DNA from: Gyrodactylus bullatarudis
Taxonomy: Eukaryota; Platyhelminthes; Monogenea; Gyrodactylidea; Gyrodactylidae
NCBI GenBank assembly: GCA_012064415.1
Contig: SSNU01000104.1
Span: 319,089-383,088, forward strand
DNA: 64,000 bases
Direction of reading: 5' to 3'
Shown here: positions 1 to 13,881 of the stretch, piece after piece
Layout of the letters: every line of letters starts with the position of its first letter
How positions within the stretch are numbered: the stretch's first letter is position 1
Program-made: the position numbers and the translations under genes
The notes under the pieces: model-generated
Database searches by the model: none
What the model saw: the letters and a program-made list of their open reading frames with translations, nothing else
Told to the model about the DNA's origin: nothing

Positions 1-1653
1 AAGTGGGATTTTCAAAAGTAAGTTGATTATATTTTCTAGAATAAAGCAAAGTTCATTCCAAATTATATAAGTTCTTCTGAAAAGTTACTTTTAGATTCTT
101 TAAAACAGAATTATTGACTTTAAGCCCCGCTGGGGGCTTGAAGGATCAAAACAGAGAATGCCACATTTTAAAAATTTTTCTAGATCTTTGCACTTTTTAA
201 CCGCCCTAAATATCACTAATACAAATTGAAATTTACTCCAGTTACATTAAACCTTGTACTTTTGCTTATTTTTGAGTATGTAGGAAAGATTCTTGAGTAA
301 GCAGAAAAGAATCTTACCAATCTATGGATCTTGATGTCATGACAACCCATATATTTTTTCCTACAACACAACTACGTGAAATATAATAAGATGGAAACCC
401 TTCTTTTGTTCGTAGTCTATTTGATCTCTTCTCTCCGATATATGTAAGCAGGTAGGATAAATTTCTAATCTACCATACACAATATGTACATTCTGTGTGT
501 GTAGATAAAAATTGATAGAATTGAGCATTTACTGGATGACTCATGTCTATTATGATCCTCTCTGGAATTAGTTTTGGGTGTTTCTTACTTTCTCCCTTCA
601 CCTTAAGTAGTTGTAGGCAAGTAAAAAAAGTTATGTATTTGTTCACTGTATGAGAAGAGCTGCTGGCAATTCAGTGGATTGTTATATACTATAGAAATTG
701 ATTATAAATATTGCTATTCCTTCTTAATTTAAACTGCAATGCTTTCATATATATATATTACGTATTCTATTGAATTTATATGATCAACACATTGAACAAA
801 TGCGCCATGGATTATAATAATTATTTTTTTAATAATAATAACTTATAATAAGAAGGGAAGCATTTTTCATGTCAAAGTTACGTTTTGTTCGCATCAAAAT
901 TAAGGTCATCTCATCCGTTTAACAAGGTAACGAGGTAGAATTAGTCCAAACACTCTGAACATGAGGTATGAATTTAAATTGAACTTTTTATGTTTGGAAT
1001 TAATGAAACATAAATTCAATTTCATCTTGAAAATAATTATTATTTGAGGAGGAAATAAACTCGCTAGGTATATTGTATTTATTTTTAGTACTTTGATCAA
1101 GAGTTCGTTCTCAACCAGATACAATGTACAATTTTGATTAGATATCGCTTGAAAGTAAAAAAAATAATCCTGATAAAAATCACAGCAATAATGAACAAAT
1201 ATTCCCCCAGAAAAATAATCATTTTCATATATGATTTTTCACGTGTCTGAGTCATTAAAATCATACAGTGAAAATGAGGTGGAAGTGGGGTAGTAAACTC
1301 CTTACTCAAAAATGTCTCACTCCAGGCAATTATTACTCATATTCTAGCGTATATTTTAACTTAAATTTTAATTAACCCAAGAAAAAAATTATTTCCCGAA
1401 TACTCTTGCTTTCTGATTCCTTCATAATCATGAGTAATACCTTGTTGGCTAGAATACAAGAGAACAAGAGTTACACCCAAGATTCGCTTCGGAGAGACGT
1501 TCAAACTTTTGACAGTCCAATCTAATCCATACTAAACTCCCGAGTGACTCATGTAAATATAAACCCTACAGGTTTCCCAAGGAAATTAAGAAGAACTTGG
1601 AATTTTTACCATATTCAGTAATTTGTAGAAATAATTAATTAATTAATTAGTAA
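1..1653. other. AT-rich non-coding stretch, probably intron or gene flank
   Basis: No coding region with recognisable similarity was seen here. Since the membrane-protein exon to the right ends in a splice donor at 1661, part of this stretch is likely its first intron; no following exon could be identified with confidence. A GC-rich hairpin is present at 122-139 (7-bp stem AAGCCCC/GGGGCTT around a GCTG loop) and stands out from the AT-rich surroundings. An (ATTA)n-like tract occurs near 1630-1650. Confidence 0.5.
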
Positions 1654-1661
1654 TTACTCAC

Positions 1662-2319
1662 CTGGTGATATAACCTCATTACGAATCATTTCAGCATGCA
1701 GAATTGGAATCGGAAATATGAGAATTAAGGAAATGACCAGCTGTATCGTGATAGAGACCGGCTTCAGGTTACTCCGGAGCCAGAAACACTGTTTCTTCCT
1801 CTTGTAGTCTTTATCTGTGAGTGGTTTCTTTTGAGAGTCGGCTTTTGTCTTTTTCTCAGTTGTCCCATGGTCCATATTAAGCTCATCATTGGACTGGGTG
1901 AAGATTGTCCTCTGACTTTGAATAGTGTGGATCATTTGTTTGCCTAGAGAAAAGCCATCATTAACTGGATGGCCATTCTTTGAGAATAAGGTCCACAAGA
2001 GAACTGGTAATAGACTTCCACTTATTATCAAAGAGGCAGCCTGTATTGAGAGGGGCATTTGTAGATTCCAGTCGAGACCTTTTGAGGGATCTGTTGAATA
2101 GGTTTTAAACGATAAGTATCTCTTAATTCCAGCGTGAATGGCCAATGCATCGATAATGATGAGTAGAACACCAAGCCATAAATGTGATATCTTCTGGAGG
2201 ATGCACCACTCCGATGAGTTGGGCCTCTCATCCGGATTGTGGAATATCAACGAGGTTTCATAATAAAATCTACGCGACACATAGTAAGCATTGTGATCAA
2301 CCATCTTGCCTTCTTTCAT
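1662..2319 (-). CDS. First coding exon of a multi-pass membrane protein (possibly tincar-like)
   Basis: The exon encodes about 219 residues from ATG at 2319 and ends at a consensus donor (CCAG followed by GTGAGT, intron starting at 1661) in phase 1; reading on gives a stop only three codons later, so the protein must continue to the left or outside the window. Three hydrophobic segments are visible: about residues 46-66 (HLWLGVLLIIIDALAIHAG), 88-112 (a stretch with SLIISGSLLPVLLWTLF) and 190-212 (ITIQLVISLILIFPIPIL). Between the second and third lies a hydrophilic loop with NDGFSLGKQ and a lysine-rich segment. The spacing of the first two segments and the NDGF-type motif recall arthropod Tincar, a multi-pass membrane protein of heart and eye development, but this is from memory and is tentative. 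A second in-frame ATG at 2304 is an alternative start. The gene is divergent from the one at 2881. Confidence 0.6.
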
Positions 2320-2880
2320 TATGTGATTTATTCGCTAAATTATGTTTAATTGATCCATAAAATTGGAATATTTGCTAAATTTGAAAGAGGTGAAAGAATG
2401 TTGAATATCTTGTGAATTATGTATTAAAAATCTAAATAATTTCAGAGTTAGCCAATCAAATCGAATGAAAATTATTTCCTAAATATGATTGGATGAAAAA
2501 AAATTATATCTAAATTTCGTCAAATTACTTCAAAGTAAACACGTATAATAATAGAAATTATGAGCTCTGACCAATTATTTGTTCTGCTCATGGAATTACA
2601 ATACATTGTAATTTATATCAGAGAATATCCAAAGAATCCTATTTTTCCACCTCACTGAGGTAACCTTATTGACTTTATAAAGATTCGTCAGATTCATTTA
2701 CATTTATTAGTAATAACTCAGAACTCTACTATAAAGTAACAACGAGACTTTATTTGGATTACTACAATTGTCAGAATAATAACAATCATTCTGATTGGTT
2801 AATTTTTAAACCAATCACAATCAAGTCATCGAATTTATCAAGTTAACATTGTCTAGAAGACATCATCCTGAAAGCTTGCT
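2320..2880. promoter_or_regulatory. Divergent intergenic region between two head-to-head genes
   Basis: About 560 bp separate the start codons of the minus-strand membrane-protein exon and the plus-strand 399-residue gene. No clear core promoter element was identified. It should contain both 5' UTRs and a shared or back-to-back promoter; this is inferred from gene orientation only. Confidence 0.4.
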
Positions 2881-4080
2881 ATGAGCTGCTTCTACGGCTC
2901 TCACCAGGGTCAAAAAGCTTATGATTTCCTCCAGGAAATTGAGCCTGTACAATTCGACAAGATTGATGAATTTCTACCGCTGAATAATATCAACGATATA
3001 ATATTCCACGACAATGATATGGAATTTCTATATAGAAACTATAATTTTCTCAAGACCAATGAACGATATCAGTACAATCTCTTTTTCGGATTCAAACCCT
3101 CCTCCTGGCAACAACCGAGTAAAACCCTGTTGCTATTAAACTTATTAACTGAATCTAACATGCTGGAAATCTATCGGACAGAACGATTGAATAGAAAGAT
3201 ACGAACAAGCCTTGATGATGTCTATATCTTCTCTAGAATTTTTGTTCGCAACCTGATACGAAGGGAGACTACAAGGATTGTGAAATACTCCTTGGAATAT
3301 TTGCTGAAATTTTCCACAACTTCGAAGATTGACTTTTCTCCCGTTTTATTCGAAATTTTTCACGCCTTTCTCCTGACCGTAGACAAGGAAGTTTTTGAAA
3401 TACTCAGAAAGATTTATCTCACCTGGCTTAGTCGGAATAGTCCCGAGAAAATCGATAGAATTCTCGCATTCCTCTCCCGAATCATTGAAGTGAATATCTT
3501 TTGTACAGCTGATTTAGCTATCAACTGTTACAACGTGTTAAAATTTCACTTTGGCTATCGGAAACTCTTTTGTCGTATTTGTACACACCTCATATCAGAA
3601 GAATCAAGCCAATATCCCTTTGTAACCTCGTTCTATTTGGAGACATTGCCAAAATTCCTCCTTTTGTCACAGGAAAGTAACCTGCCTCTGGAAAAGGATT
3701 TAGTATTGCTTTTGAGAAAGACCATCATCGACTATCCTCTGAGTAGCTTTTATAACTTTGATAATGCTGAAATTGCCAAAGCCTCGACAGAGTTCCTGCA
3801 ATACCCGGAAATTCTCAGGGCTTTTACGGGGAACTCTCTCATATATCATCACAAGTGTGACTTTATTATGGCCGGTGAGTCGCTAACTCTTTGGATAATA
3901 CAGCTTGAAAAGTTTTTAAAAGCTTATGAAGAAATATACGGAAAAGACAAAGTCAGAAGAGACCTGATTATTTCGGGGAAAATTTTGTTCCTCAATCATC
4001 TTGCGTTAAGAGCACATGTTTACCTCTCATCAACATGTGATCATTTAAACAAATTTCTGGCTACTTTTCATCGATTATAA
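2881..4080 (+). CDS. Intronless hypothetical protein, 399 aa, helical
   Basis: A single intact reading frame runs from ATG (2881) to TAA (4080). Codon choice is less AT-extreme than in the surrounding DNA, which supports real coding. The product is not recognised. It is rich in Leu, Phe, Ile and charged residues arranged like amphipathic helices, for instance KTLLLLNLLTESN (about 81-93), LRKIYLTWLSRN (about 175-186) and LAFLSRIIEV (about 194-203). There are scattered cysteines (FCRICTHL around 230) but no zinc-binding pattern that I can defend, no signal peptide and no transmembrane segment. An alpha-helical repeat fold of the HEAT/ARM kind is possible. Lack of introns in a genome whose other genes are split could mean an old retrocopy or simply an intron-poor gene. 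It is transcribed away from the neighbouring membrane-protein gene. Confidence 0.75.
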   Translation: MSCFYGSHQGQKAYDFLQEIEPVQFDKIDEFLPLNNINDIIFHDNDMEFLYRNYNFLKTNERYQYNLFFGFKPSSWQQPSKTLLLLNLLTESNMLEIYRTERLNRKIRTSLDDVYIFSRIFVRNLIRRETTRIVKYSLEYLLKFSTTSKIDFSPVLFEIFHAFLLTVDKEVFEILRKIYLTWLSRNSPEKIDRILAFLSRIIEVNIFCTADLAINCYNVLKFHFGYRKLFCRICTHLISEESSQYPFVTSFYLETLPKFLLLSQESNLPLEKDLVLLLRKTIIDYPLSSFYNFDNAEIAKASTEFLQYPEILRAFTGNSLIYHHKCDFIMAGESLTLWIIQLEKFLKAYEEIYGKDKVRRDLIISGKILFLNHLALRAHVYLSSTCDHLNKFLATFHRL

Positions 4081-4840
4081 ACACAGAATTCTCTACTGTC
4101 CATTTTTTATTTTTATATGGGAGAATATAAATTTGATATGATATCTTCTCATTATGATTTATATTTATCAGACCTGCTTGGATCTGGAAGATATTTTCGA
4201 AAGATATAGATACGAATGATATATGTTAATCTGAGGTGTCAACATATTCAAGCCTCAATTAGCACCTTCATTTGGCGATATCTCATCTTTAAAATGATAA
4301 TTATAATTCAGAGGTCATAGGAAAATGTCAGAGAATACGAACGTAAATTATAGCCATGCAGACTTGACTCTTGTGTTTTTATATATGTTACGTTCAAAGT
4401 GGAGACTGTACAACTAATTGGTCAATGTAGAAACTCGGTGTACACATTGAACGGTTGATTGTGTACACTTTGAATATAATGATTAAACGTACACTATTCA
4501 CTTTATGTTCGGTAAATAAGTCTCATCTATTTTAATTGTCTTAAGGTCTTTTAATTTAAGAAAAGTTCGTATATAATGTTCATTTATTTATTATTAAATG
4601 AGAAAATTTTATAGGACCTAGAATTGTAAAGAGCTTTATTTCTTCTGCATTTCCCCCTATTTGACAGGCATTCAGTGGCACAATCATACCTCAACATTCC
4701 TTGGCCCCATGAAAATGAAGCTTCCTTTGAGACAGTTTGGATAGATAGAGAATCTCTATGAGAAATCCTTTAGGGACTTGTTTGGGATTTTCAAGAGGTT
4801 TTCATCTTCATTAAACAGCATTTTGGATGTCCTGACTTTA
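4081..4840. other. 3' flank of the hypothetical gene, no gene seen
   Basis: AT-rich sequence following the stop at 4080, presumably 3' UTR then intergenic. No canonical AATAAA was found close to the stop; an ATTAAA occurs near 4483. Nothing else could be supported. Confidence 0.4.
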
Positions 4841-4848
4841 GTGATAAG

Positions 4849-5428
4849 TAGGGCGACCAGAAAAAGGCATACTTTATGATGAAAAAAGGCAATTTTTAAT
4901 TCTGAAAAAGGCAAATTCGTAAAATCGATTGTTTCTCACGAGAAGCATCCCAAGAAGATATCTGCTGAAAGGAGATATCATTAAAAATCCAAAAAGTAGC
5001 TTTAACAACATAGTTAAGCAAAAAATTATTCATAAAATCGAATATCTCTCACTAGTAGTGATTTTAAAAAGTTAATCAATTCTTCAAGCCTTTCAAGTGA
5101 ATAGAATGAGAATGAGATGTTGAGTTGGATAAGCCATTTCTATTGGCTGTTTACCGAGTCCCCCCTAAAATTAGATTCGGAAAATGAAAATTTAACTAAG
5201 ATCAAGATAAACAATGATAAAAAATTTGTACAATCCTTGAAAAAAAATGAAAAAGCAATCCTTTTTGAAAAAGGCAAAAAAAAGGCAAGCCTCCTCTAAA
5301 TAGGCAAAAAAGGCAAACTTATTTCTCTTATTAATAGGTTTAGAAAAAAAAGGACTGAATTTTTAATATTTTCAAAGTATTTTAGACTCACTCTCAAAAA
5401 AGACAAAAAAGGCATTTTGGTCGCCCTA
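4849..5428. mobile_element. Non-autonomous hAT-type MITE, 580 bp, with 8-bp target duplication
   Basis: The element starts TAGGGCGACCA and ends TGGTCGCCCTA, an 11-bp perfect terminal inverted repeat. It is flanked on both sides by the identical octamer GTGATAAG (4841-4848 and 5429-5436). An 8-bp duplication with TAGGG-type ends is the hallmark of hAT-superfamily transposition. Inside there is no transposase: a 60-residue reading frame at 5117 is lysine-rich noise. Multiple same-orientation copies of AAAAAGGCA occur near both ends (about 4862, 4884, 4904, 5268, 5280, 5305, 5405), resembling the subterminal repeats bound by hAT transposases. The unmutated TIR and duplication suggest a fairly recent insertion. 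Confidence 0.88.
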
Positions 5429-5436
5429 GTGATAAG

Positions 5437-6003
5437 ATTGTAATATTCCGTATCGTTAATTCTTAATGAATTTTGGGTTGATGACTTAAAACTATATCAA
5501 GAGAGAAACTTGCACCTTTTTGACGCATTGTAGAGGTTTCTCAAATTAAGACTCATGTGTTACATGAGCCGAATACGCTGTGGTCGAAACTTTGAAACTT
5601 CATCAAAGGGTAAAAAATTTACTTTTTCTTAGTTAAATGCACACAGACCAACTGATATCTGCATGCGATTATTGGAAACTGCTATTTATTCAAAAAAATT
5701 GGGCTTAAAACTTGTATACACTGTACGAGAGTACGAAAAAAAAGATATGGCTGTTAATTTGATATCATAAATTTCATTCATTTTCAATATTAATAAATGC
5801 ACAATGTATTTCTTTTGACTAGAACTGATATGTTTAATGTTGATTGTTTTGAATTTCTGAAAATCTTGTAGGAAAGATCCCTTCAGAAGAACTGGACGAT
5901 GAAGTATACAAAAATTATCATTCGCTAAGGAGGACACCCATAGATCGAAACAGGATCTCATTGATTCTGGAAGAGATTTTATTTAGACGGGGCTTGAACC
6001 TCT
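5437..6003. other. 3' flank of the forkhead gene
   Basis: Contains the presumptive 3' UTR of the minus-strand forkhead gene. An AATAAA on the minus strand lies at 5978-5983, only about 20 bp past the stop. Another lies further downstream near 5684-5690 and may be the more realistic polyadenylation signal. No other gene is visible; the 91-residue minus frame at 5686-5961 has no coding character. Confidence 0.4.
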
Positions 6004-8489
<2,486 letters not shown>

Positions 8490-8539
8490 CCTATGTTTTA
8501 CATTGATATCTTGAATTTGTGACTATGTACAGAAATAAT

Positions 8540-8580
8540 TTAAAACAACAGAAAATTAAATTTGTAGCCTGTTGTTTTAA
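8540..8580. repeat. Perfect 12-bp hairpin upstream of the forkhead gene
   Basis: TTAAAACAACAG at 8540-8551 and its exact reverse complement CTGTTGTTTTAA at 8569-8580, with a 17-nt loop. It lies 50-90 bp upstream of the forkhead start codon, so it would fall in the 5' UTR or core promoter. The role is unknown. Confidence 0.7.
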
Positions 8581-8860
8581 TTCATTTTTAGTATCGAAAA
8601 ATTAAATCAAATCTATTAGAATCTAGATCTAACAGTTATATTAAATCTAATAGATTAAATTCAATTGTAATTAGTTTAATAAACTAATTTTATTAACATA
8701 AGTTTTATTTTTACTTATCAGAGATCATAATAAATTTTTATGTCTGAATCAGACAGTCTGATAGTATTTATTTATGTAAATACAAGTATCAAAATATTTA
8801 ATTGCAGTATAATTCAATGAATAATATTCATCAAGTAATGAGAAATCATCAAAAACTTAA

Positions 8861-8942
8861 CCCTCGCTCTGGATATTCAATTATGCTCATGGGAGTTTCA
8901 ATAAAAACGGAGGTGTATAGACCCCAATATCCAAAGCGAGGG
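8861..8942. mobile_element. 82-bp TTAA-flanked piggyBac-type MITE
   Basis: The element begins CCCTCGCTCTGGATATT (8861-8877) and ends with the inverted copy AATATCCAAAGCGAGGG (8926-8942), 17-bp TIRs with one mismatch. It is flanked by TTAA at 8857-8860 and 8943-8946. TTAA duplication and CCC..GGG ends are characteristic of the piggyBac superfamily. The interior (48 bp) has no coding capacity. It sits about 370 bp upstream of the forkhead start codon. Confidence 0.8.
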
Positions 8943-8946
8943 TTAA

Positions 8947-11685
8947 TTAATATTACAATATAATATTATTACACAATGTGTAATACACATAATGGTATCT
9001 TTTGAAGAGCGTGAAAACCTTTTTCAGAAAAAAGTTTTTCTTTTTTCAATAAAATCATCAATATATGTCTTATTTACTAGTAAGTAGTCGTGTTATTAAT
9101 AAAAATAATCTTTGATTTAATAAAATTTTCTTAAATTTTATGTGTATTATTAAACGCATAACCATTTTCTAAATCTCGAGAATTTCCATGCTTTATTAAA
9201 TACATTGATCGTAATCTTTTGTCGAATTCTTCTGGAATATACATTCTTATGCATTATAAGGATAGGAAAACATTTCCTTTGTTTCATTTCAAATTACAGT
9301 GGTTAACTCTCACGGGAATTTTCGTCATTTTTGCTCCATCTATGAACGTTTCTGCGAAGACTCCTTCGCTTGCTGTCTTCTGCTTCATTTGGTCTCTGTG
9401 AATCATTAATTTTACACACACACACCTTCCTCCATCGATTGATGTTTAGATTCATCTCTCTTCAACTTTTGTGTATGGAAAACTTCACAGCAGAGTCACA
9501 CACATTGACCTTTGTAAATTTAAAAATGACAGGTAAAGCATTTGAATGAGATACGCAAACATTTGCGTTTAAGACGAGTGTTTTTCCCCTATTCTCAAAG
9601 TTCTCTAAAAGGATAATCCTTTTGGTTTAACTACAGTCATTGTTTGTTTTCAATTTTGATGTTTGAAATTTTTGCATTTCTTGCATTCTTTATTACAACT
9701 ACAGTTTGATAGGGTTTATTGTACTTTTTTCGATTTATAATTCGGACCATGTTAATTCAATTTGAGTATCAACTTTCTGGCTATTTTAAATGGCGCTCAA
9801 TTGTTATTTCTTGTTGATTTTCTCTCTACAGATAGAAGAGGTGATTAATCATATTCTTTAAGGAGAGAATTACATCTGATTAATAATTAATGTGTAAGCA
9901 ATGCTGACCCCATGTTATCCATAATTAATTAATTAGAATTAGAATCTCCATTTATACTTGAAAGTAGAGAGTTTAGATGTAAACTACAGTAAACCAGTAA
10001 TCATCAACTACTACATTATACGATTACATAATAACTACTGTATTTCTACTATATTGTATAAAATGTATGATGATTCACTTTCTAATCTCACTCATCAAAT
10101 AAGAGGATTTAATTAATTATCATAGGAAATTAATTAATCAGGTTAATAAAGTTTTAGGTGACAGAACGAATAGGGCAAAAATTTCACTTTTTGAAAAAAT
10201 GGCAAAATCGCGCCAACTTCAAATTTGAAATTTCTCTTCAATTTTTCGGTAGAACTTTTGGTTCGGTTCGGTTTCCAGAAAATCCGAGAGACTTTTTGGT
10301 TAAATTCATCGAGAATAGCTGTAAACTAGATCTCAAATTGAGTACTATCTTCTATAATCCCCTCATGATATGCTATCATCATTGTACCCTTTTATGCAAT
10401 CTTTTAATTAGCTACTTTGATCTGATTGACTTTTATTGTTTATTGAGACTACTCTCTACTAGAATAAATAATAATAACCCAGGGGATGTCAATTTGGTCC
10501 CATCCGTCTTATTTCATTAAAGGAATGTTACCAAAGAGAACGATCTCAGTGGGAAATGGCTGCCTTCATCCATCTGTTACTTGCATGATTTTTTTTGAAA
10601 ATTCATTCATTCTCTATGGTTCTTCTCATTTATTCCCACATACAGGATATGGCCAGGTAAAGTTAACTCTCAAAGAGACCATCAGAACTTTGATAAAGAA
10701 CTTTTCTGGGCTAGGTAGAAAGATACAAGAAAATAAAAACTTTACTAATAGACAGACTGTTGGATACAACCAGGATATAACTACAGTAGTTCTAAGTTTA
10801 CATGGGAATTTGTTAATTCAAGTGTAAAATTCTATTTTATGATTCCTACAACATGTTATATATTAGGAGGGGGTGATGTATTTGGAAAATGTGCCAAGTT
10901 TCGTGGAAAAACGAAATCCTTGTGAAAATGTTACTTTTGGAATCATGCCTTTGCTACAGGTGAGAATCGTATTTGTAAAGTATAGAATTACACCTCTATT
11001 AGAATCATTCAGAATCAGAACAAAAATAAATCTTGCGCGAATTTCGTAATGAATTTAAACAAAAGGGAAAATTAAATATTTCTGTAAAACGGCTGTATCT
11101 GATTAATTTATAGCAGCCTGTTATAGATAATGAAAAAATTTCTTTCTTTGATTTATATACTGTGAAAATTAAGGTAAAATTTATGAAAAAATTAAATGCA
11201 GTTAGATCACCAAATCAAAAATTTTGGCGCAAAATTTGAATTTTCAAGAACCATGTTGAAAATAATAATTCTGCAGGACCCTAACCTCCATTCATTTGTG
11301 TAAATTCACATTTTTCAATAAATAAATTGTAATTGTTCTTTGAAGTGGGTCTATTATAATGTCCTAGACTCCTAGTATAACCCTTAAAGTCCAAGAGAAT
11401 TTTTTTTCATGATTCGCATTCAATCTTTTGTCTATCCTAAGGTTTGTGAATACGCTGATTATGAATCTACAGTTGTTTTAGTGTAATTACATTAGGTTCA
11501 GAAATTATCGATCAAAAAATGACCCATGCATTTTCACCTATGCGTAGTATGCATATCTATTGAGTAGGTCGGTAATATTTTTCGTCATTTTTGACGAAAT
11601 CGACATGAAATCGACATCGGTAAATTACAAGGATATGGGCCTTTTAAATTAAATTAATTAATCTTTTTAAAATATTGTAATTGTA
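8947..11685. other. Intergenic AT-rich DNA with scattered repeat fragments
   Basis: No supportable gene. Two overlapping plus frames at 10158-10827 (120 and 113 residues) have low-complexity composition and no family signature. A short piece near 10180-10260 and another near 11215-11260 (TTTTGGCGC... type) resemble the inner arm of the fold-back family seen at 41222. 11381 carries the repeated CCCTTAAAGTCC motif shared with 24073 and 26923. Confidence 0.4.
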
Positions 11686-11688
11686 ATT

Positions 11689-12519
11689 TTTTTTTGTTAG
11701 AAAAAAAATTCTTATATTGAATTGAAAATATAAATACAAATTATAACGAAATCTGCTTGTACAAATATAAATAAAATACAATAATTAAAATGGATAGATT
11801 GATCAGTACAATTATGAAATGTTAAATCATAAAATAAGGTAAAGGCTCTCGAGTTGTAGAAATTTGAGCAATAGTAGAGCCTGAGAACTAGAGTCTGCAA
11901 GAAATTCGAAAATCAACTGGTTAATGAAGATAAAGCAAAGACTTAGAGTAATCGATTTTAAGCCTGATGTGAGACATGACCAATTTAAGATTAGTCACAT
12001 CATCGCAATCAGATAATTCAATTTTAGTATGGATAAAGTTATAAATAGAAAGTAAATAGTTAGGGTTATATTTATTATTTCTCAAGGAATAATTATTATC
12101 ATTAGAGAGAGAGCTAGACTCTGTCAATTTTTTGACTAAAAAAGCAAATCTCCGGACCCAGAGGGGGTTAAGGGCAGAGACCAATATTAGTGCATTGTAC
12201 GATTCAATATGAGGATATAAAGAATGTAAAAACCTATATTGAACACGTTCAATAGTTAGACACTGAGATTGATTTAAATTGGGTAAGAGAGGAAAAATAT
12301 ATAGTCAAAAAGTGGAAAGACCAGTGATTTGTAAGCTTTTACTATTACATCACTGGATTTAGAGAATTTCTTAATGGTAAAAATAATAGAATTAATTCTA
12401 GTTAAACGATTATATAAAATTGCTCTTTTAGATTGCCAGTCTTGAATGCTTAATTCGTTCTTTTGAATAATTTTTGAGCATTGAGAAAGACCAATCCACA
12501 GTCCACGCATGCCAACCAC
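11689..12519 (-). pseudogene. Non-LTR retrotransposon remnant, family A (RT C-terminal region and 3' end)
   Basis: Minus-strand frames at 12519-12274 and 12300-11921 together give the C-terminal part of a reverse transcriptase region: a segment with RLTRINSIIFTIKKFSK and VIVKAYKSLVFPLFDY, then after a frameshift near 12300 LTIERVQYRFLHSLYPH, the usual region after the RT core (IE.VQ.RFL). The C-terminus has HIRLKIDYSKSLLYLH followed by a stop, shared with the other family A copies. About 220 bp of 3' UTR lead to a TTCTAACAAAA-type poly(A) end (T-run at 11689-11697 on the plus strand). 5' truncated and frameshifted, so inactive. Confidence 0.75.
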
Positions 12520-13877
12520 TTGAGTGTAGGTATCACTTATGTCAGTAAATTATAATTTAATTAACAAAAAAAGACTAGTTTCTTAATTTTCATTGGATGG
12601 ATTCGAAAATAGGGATTATTCGAAAAGAATTTTTTACAGTACCAGTTATTGATCCAAGGGATTGTTACAGTTATGGATTAAATTATTGAGAATTCAAGAA
12701 TTGTCGACATTTTATCTCACTTATAAAAAAAGTTTACTCGAAACCTTAAGTATTGTATTTATATTTATTTATTTATTTTTACTTTCCTAACTCAATAAAA
12801 CCATACTTTCTAACAATAACAAAAAATCGTTAGTACTAAAGAATGAGCTGTTTATTTTATGGCTGAAATTAGCAAATTTCGACTTTTACCGGCCTACTAA
12901 TGAGATGAATCTTTTTCAGAATTTAAATGTCTGACATGCCTAGCTAACTAACTAGCCGACTGTAGTTAGCATTGAGAAGCATAAACACCCACAAGCAAAC
13001 CCAAAAAGGAGAAAGGAAAGAAACAGACAGAATTTCCATGGGAATAACAGTGCAATTAACACCTTGGGAGAATTCTAACACTAATTTTATATGTATTAGT
13101 CCTATTTGTAATTATAGTAAAACCCCCCACTCCATTCCTTCGAGTACGGTAGATAAACACCGACAGCAAGATGAATGAATCATCAGCCATATAAAAAGGG
13201 TAAATAAATGTAGACAAAAGGGTGAGGAATAGAATTTCAAAAAACTTTTAATTTACTCAAATCAGCCAGCCGTTTCCATTTGTCTGTCATGAATAGGGAA
13301 TTGTAGCCAGGATATTATTCTAGGTCTTAAGCAACTGGTATCTCACACCTCCAGAGTTTGGACAATAGACTGGGTCCCGTTTATTTTTTAAACGGTAAAA
13401 ATAAAAAAATAAAATTCATTTCTCAACTAAACGGGAAGCGTAGATTAAGAATTTCTCGGTCTTGTAAGTCCACCATGTTCATTGTAGCTTTTAGCACTTT
13501 GACTCTAACTAATCGTATCCATACTTATAAGTAAGGATATGGAAAACAAATTTATATAATTATACCTCAAATCAACTAAATGAGTATTTTTAAAATTCTA
13601 AAATTTAATTTAAAACTCAAAAAAGTTATCCAATTAGAATTAAGCTTCTACTTTCCCGGCCCATAATACGTATTCTCATGTATTCTTTTTCATTTCATAA
13701 TTTTTATACGTTTCCCTGCTTTGCATGTGTTTTTTTGTAAGTTATTCAATAGATTTTTCTTAAATTATATTTTGATTATGAAGATGACAAAATTTATCTC
13801 TTTTATAATGTATAATCCTATGTTATGTAGAATCTGTACAGTTCAAAGGCATTTGCGAATATACTGTTAATATTTGT
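12520..13877. other. Intergenic, no gene seen
   Basis: AT-rich DNA between the family A remnant and the piggyBac element. A 68-residue plus frame at 12972-13178 has no coding signature. The stretch ends at the TTAA (13878-13881) that bounds the piggyBac end. Confidence 0.4.
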
Positions 13878-13881
13878 TTAA

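Noticed and set aside
1097..1309. Hydrophobic minus frame of 70 residues as a second exon of the membrane protein
   Set aside because: No acceptor with matching phase could be defended, and the composition is typical of random AT-rich DNA.
10158..10827. Two overlapping frames of 120 and 113 residues
   Set aside because: Contains FB-1-like repeat sequence and has no conserved motif; noise.
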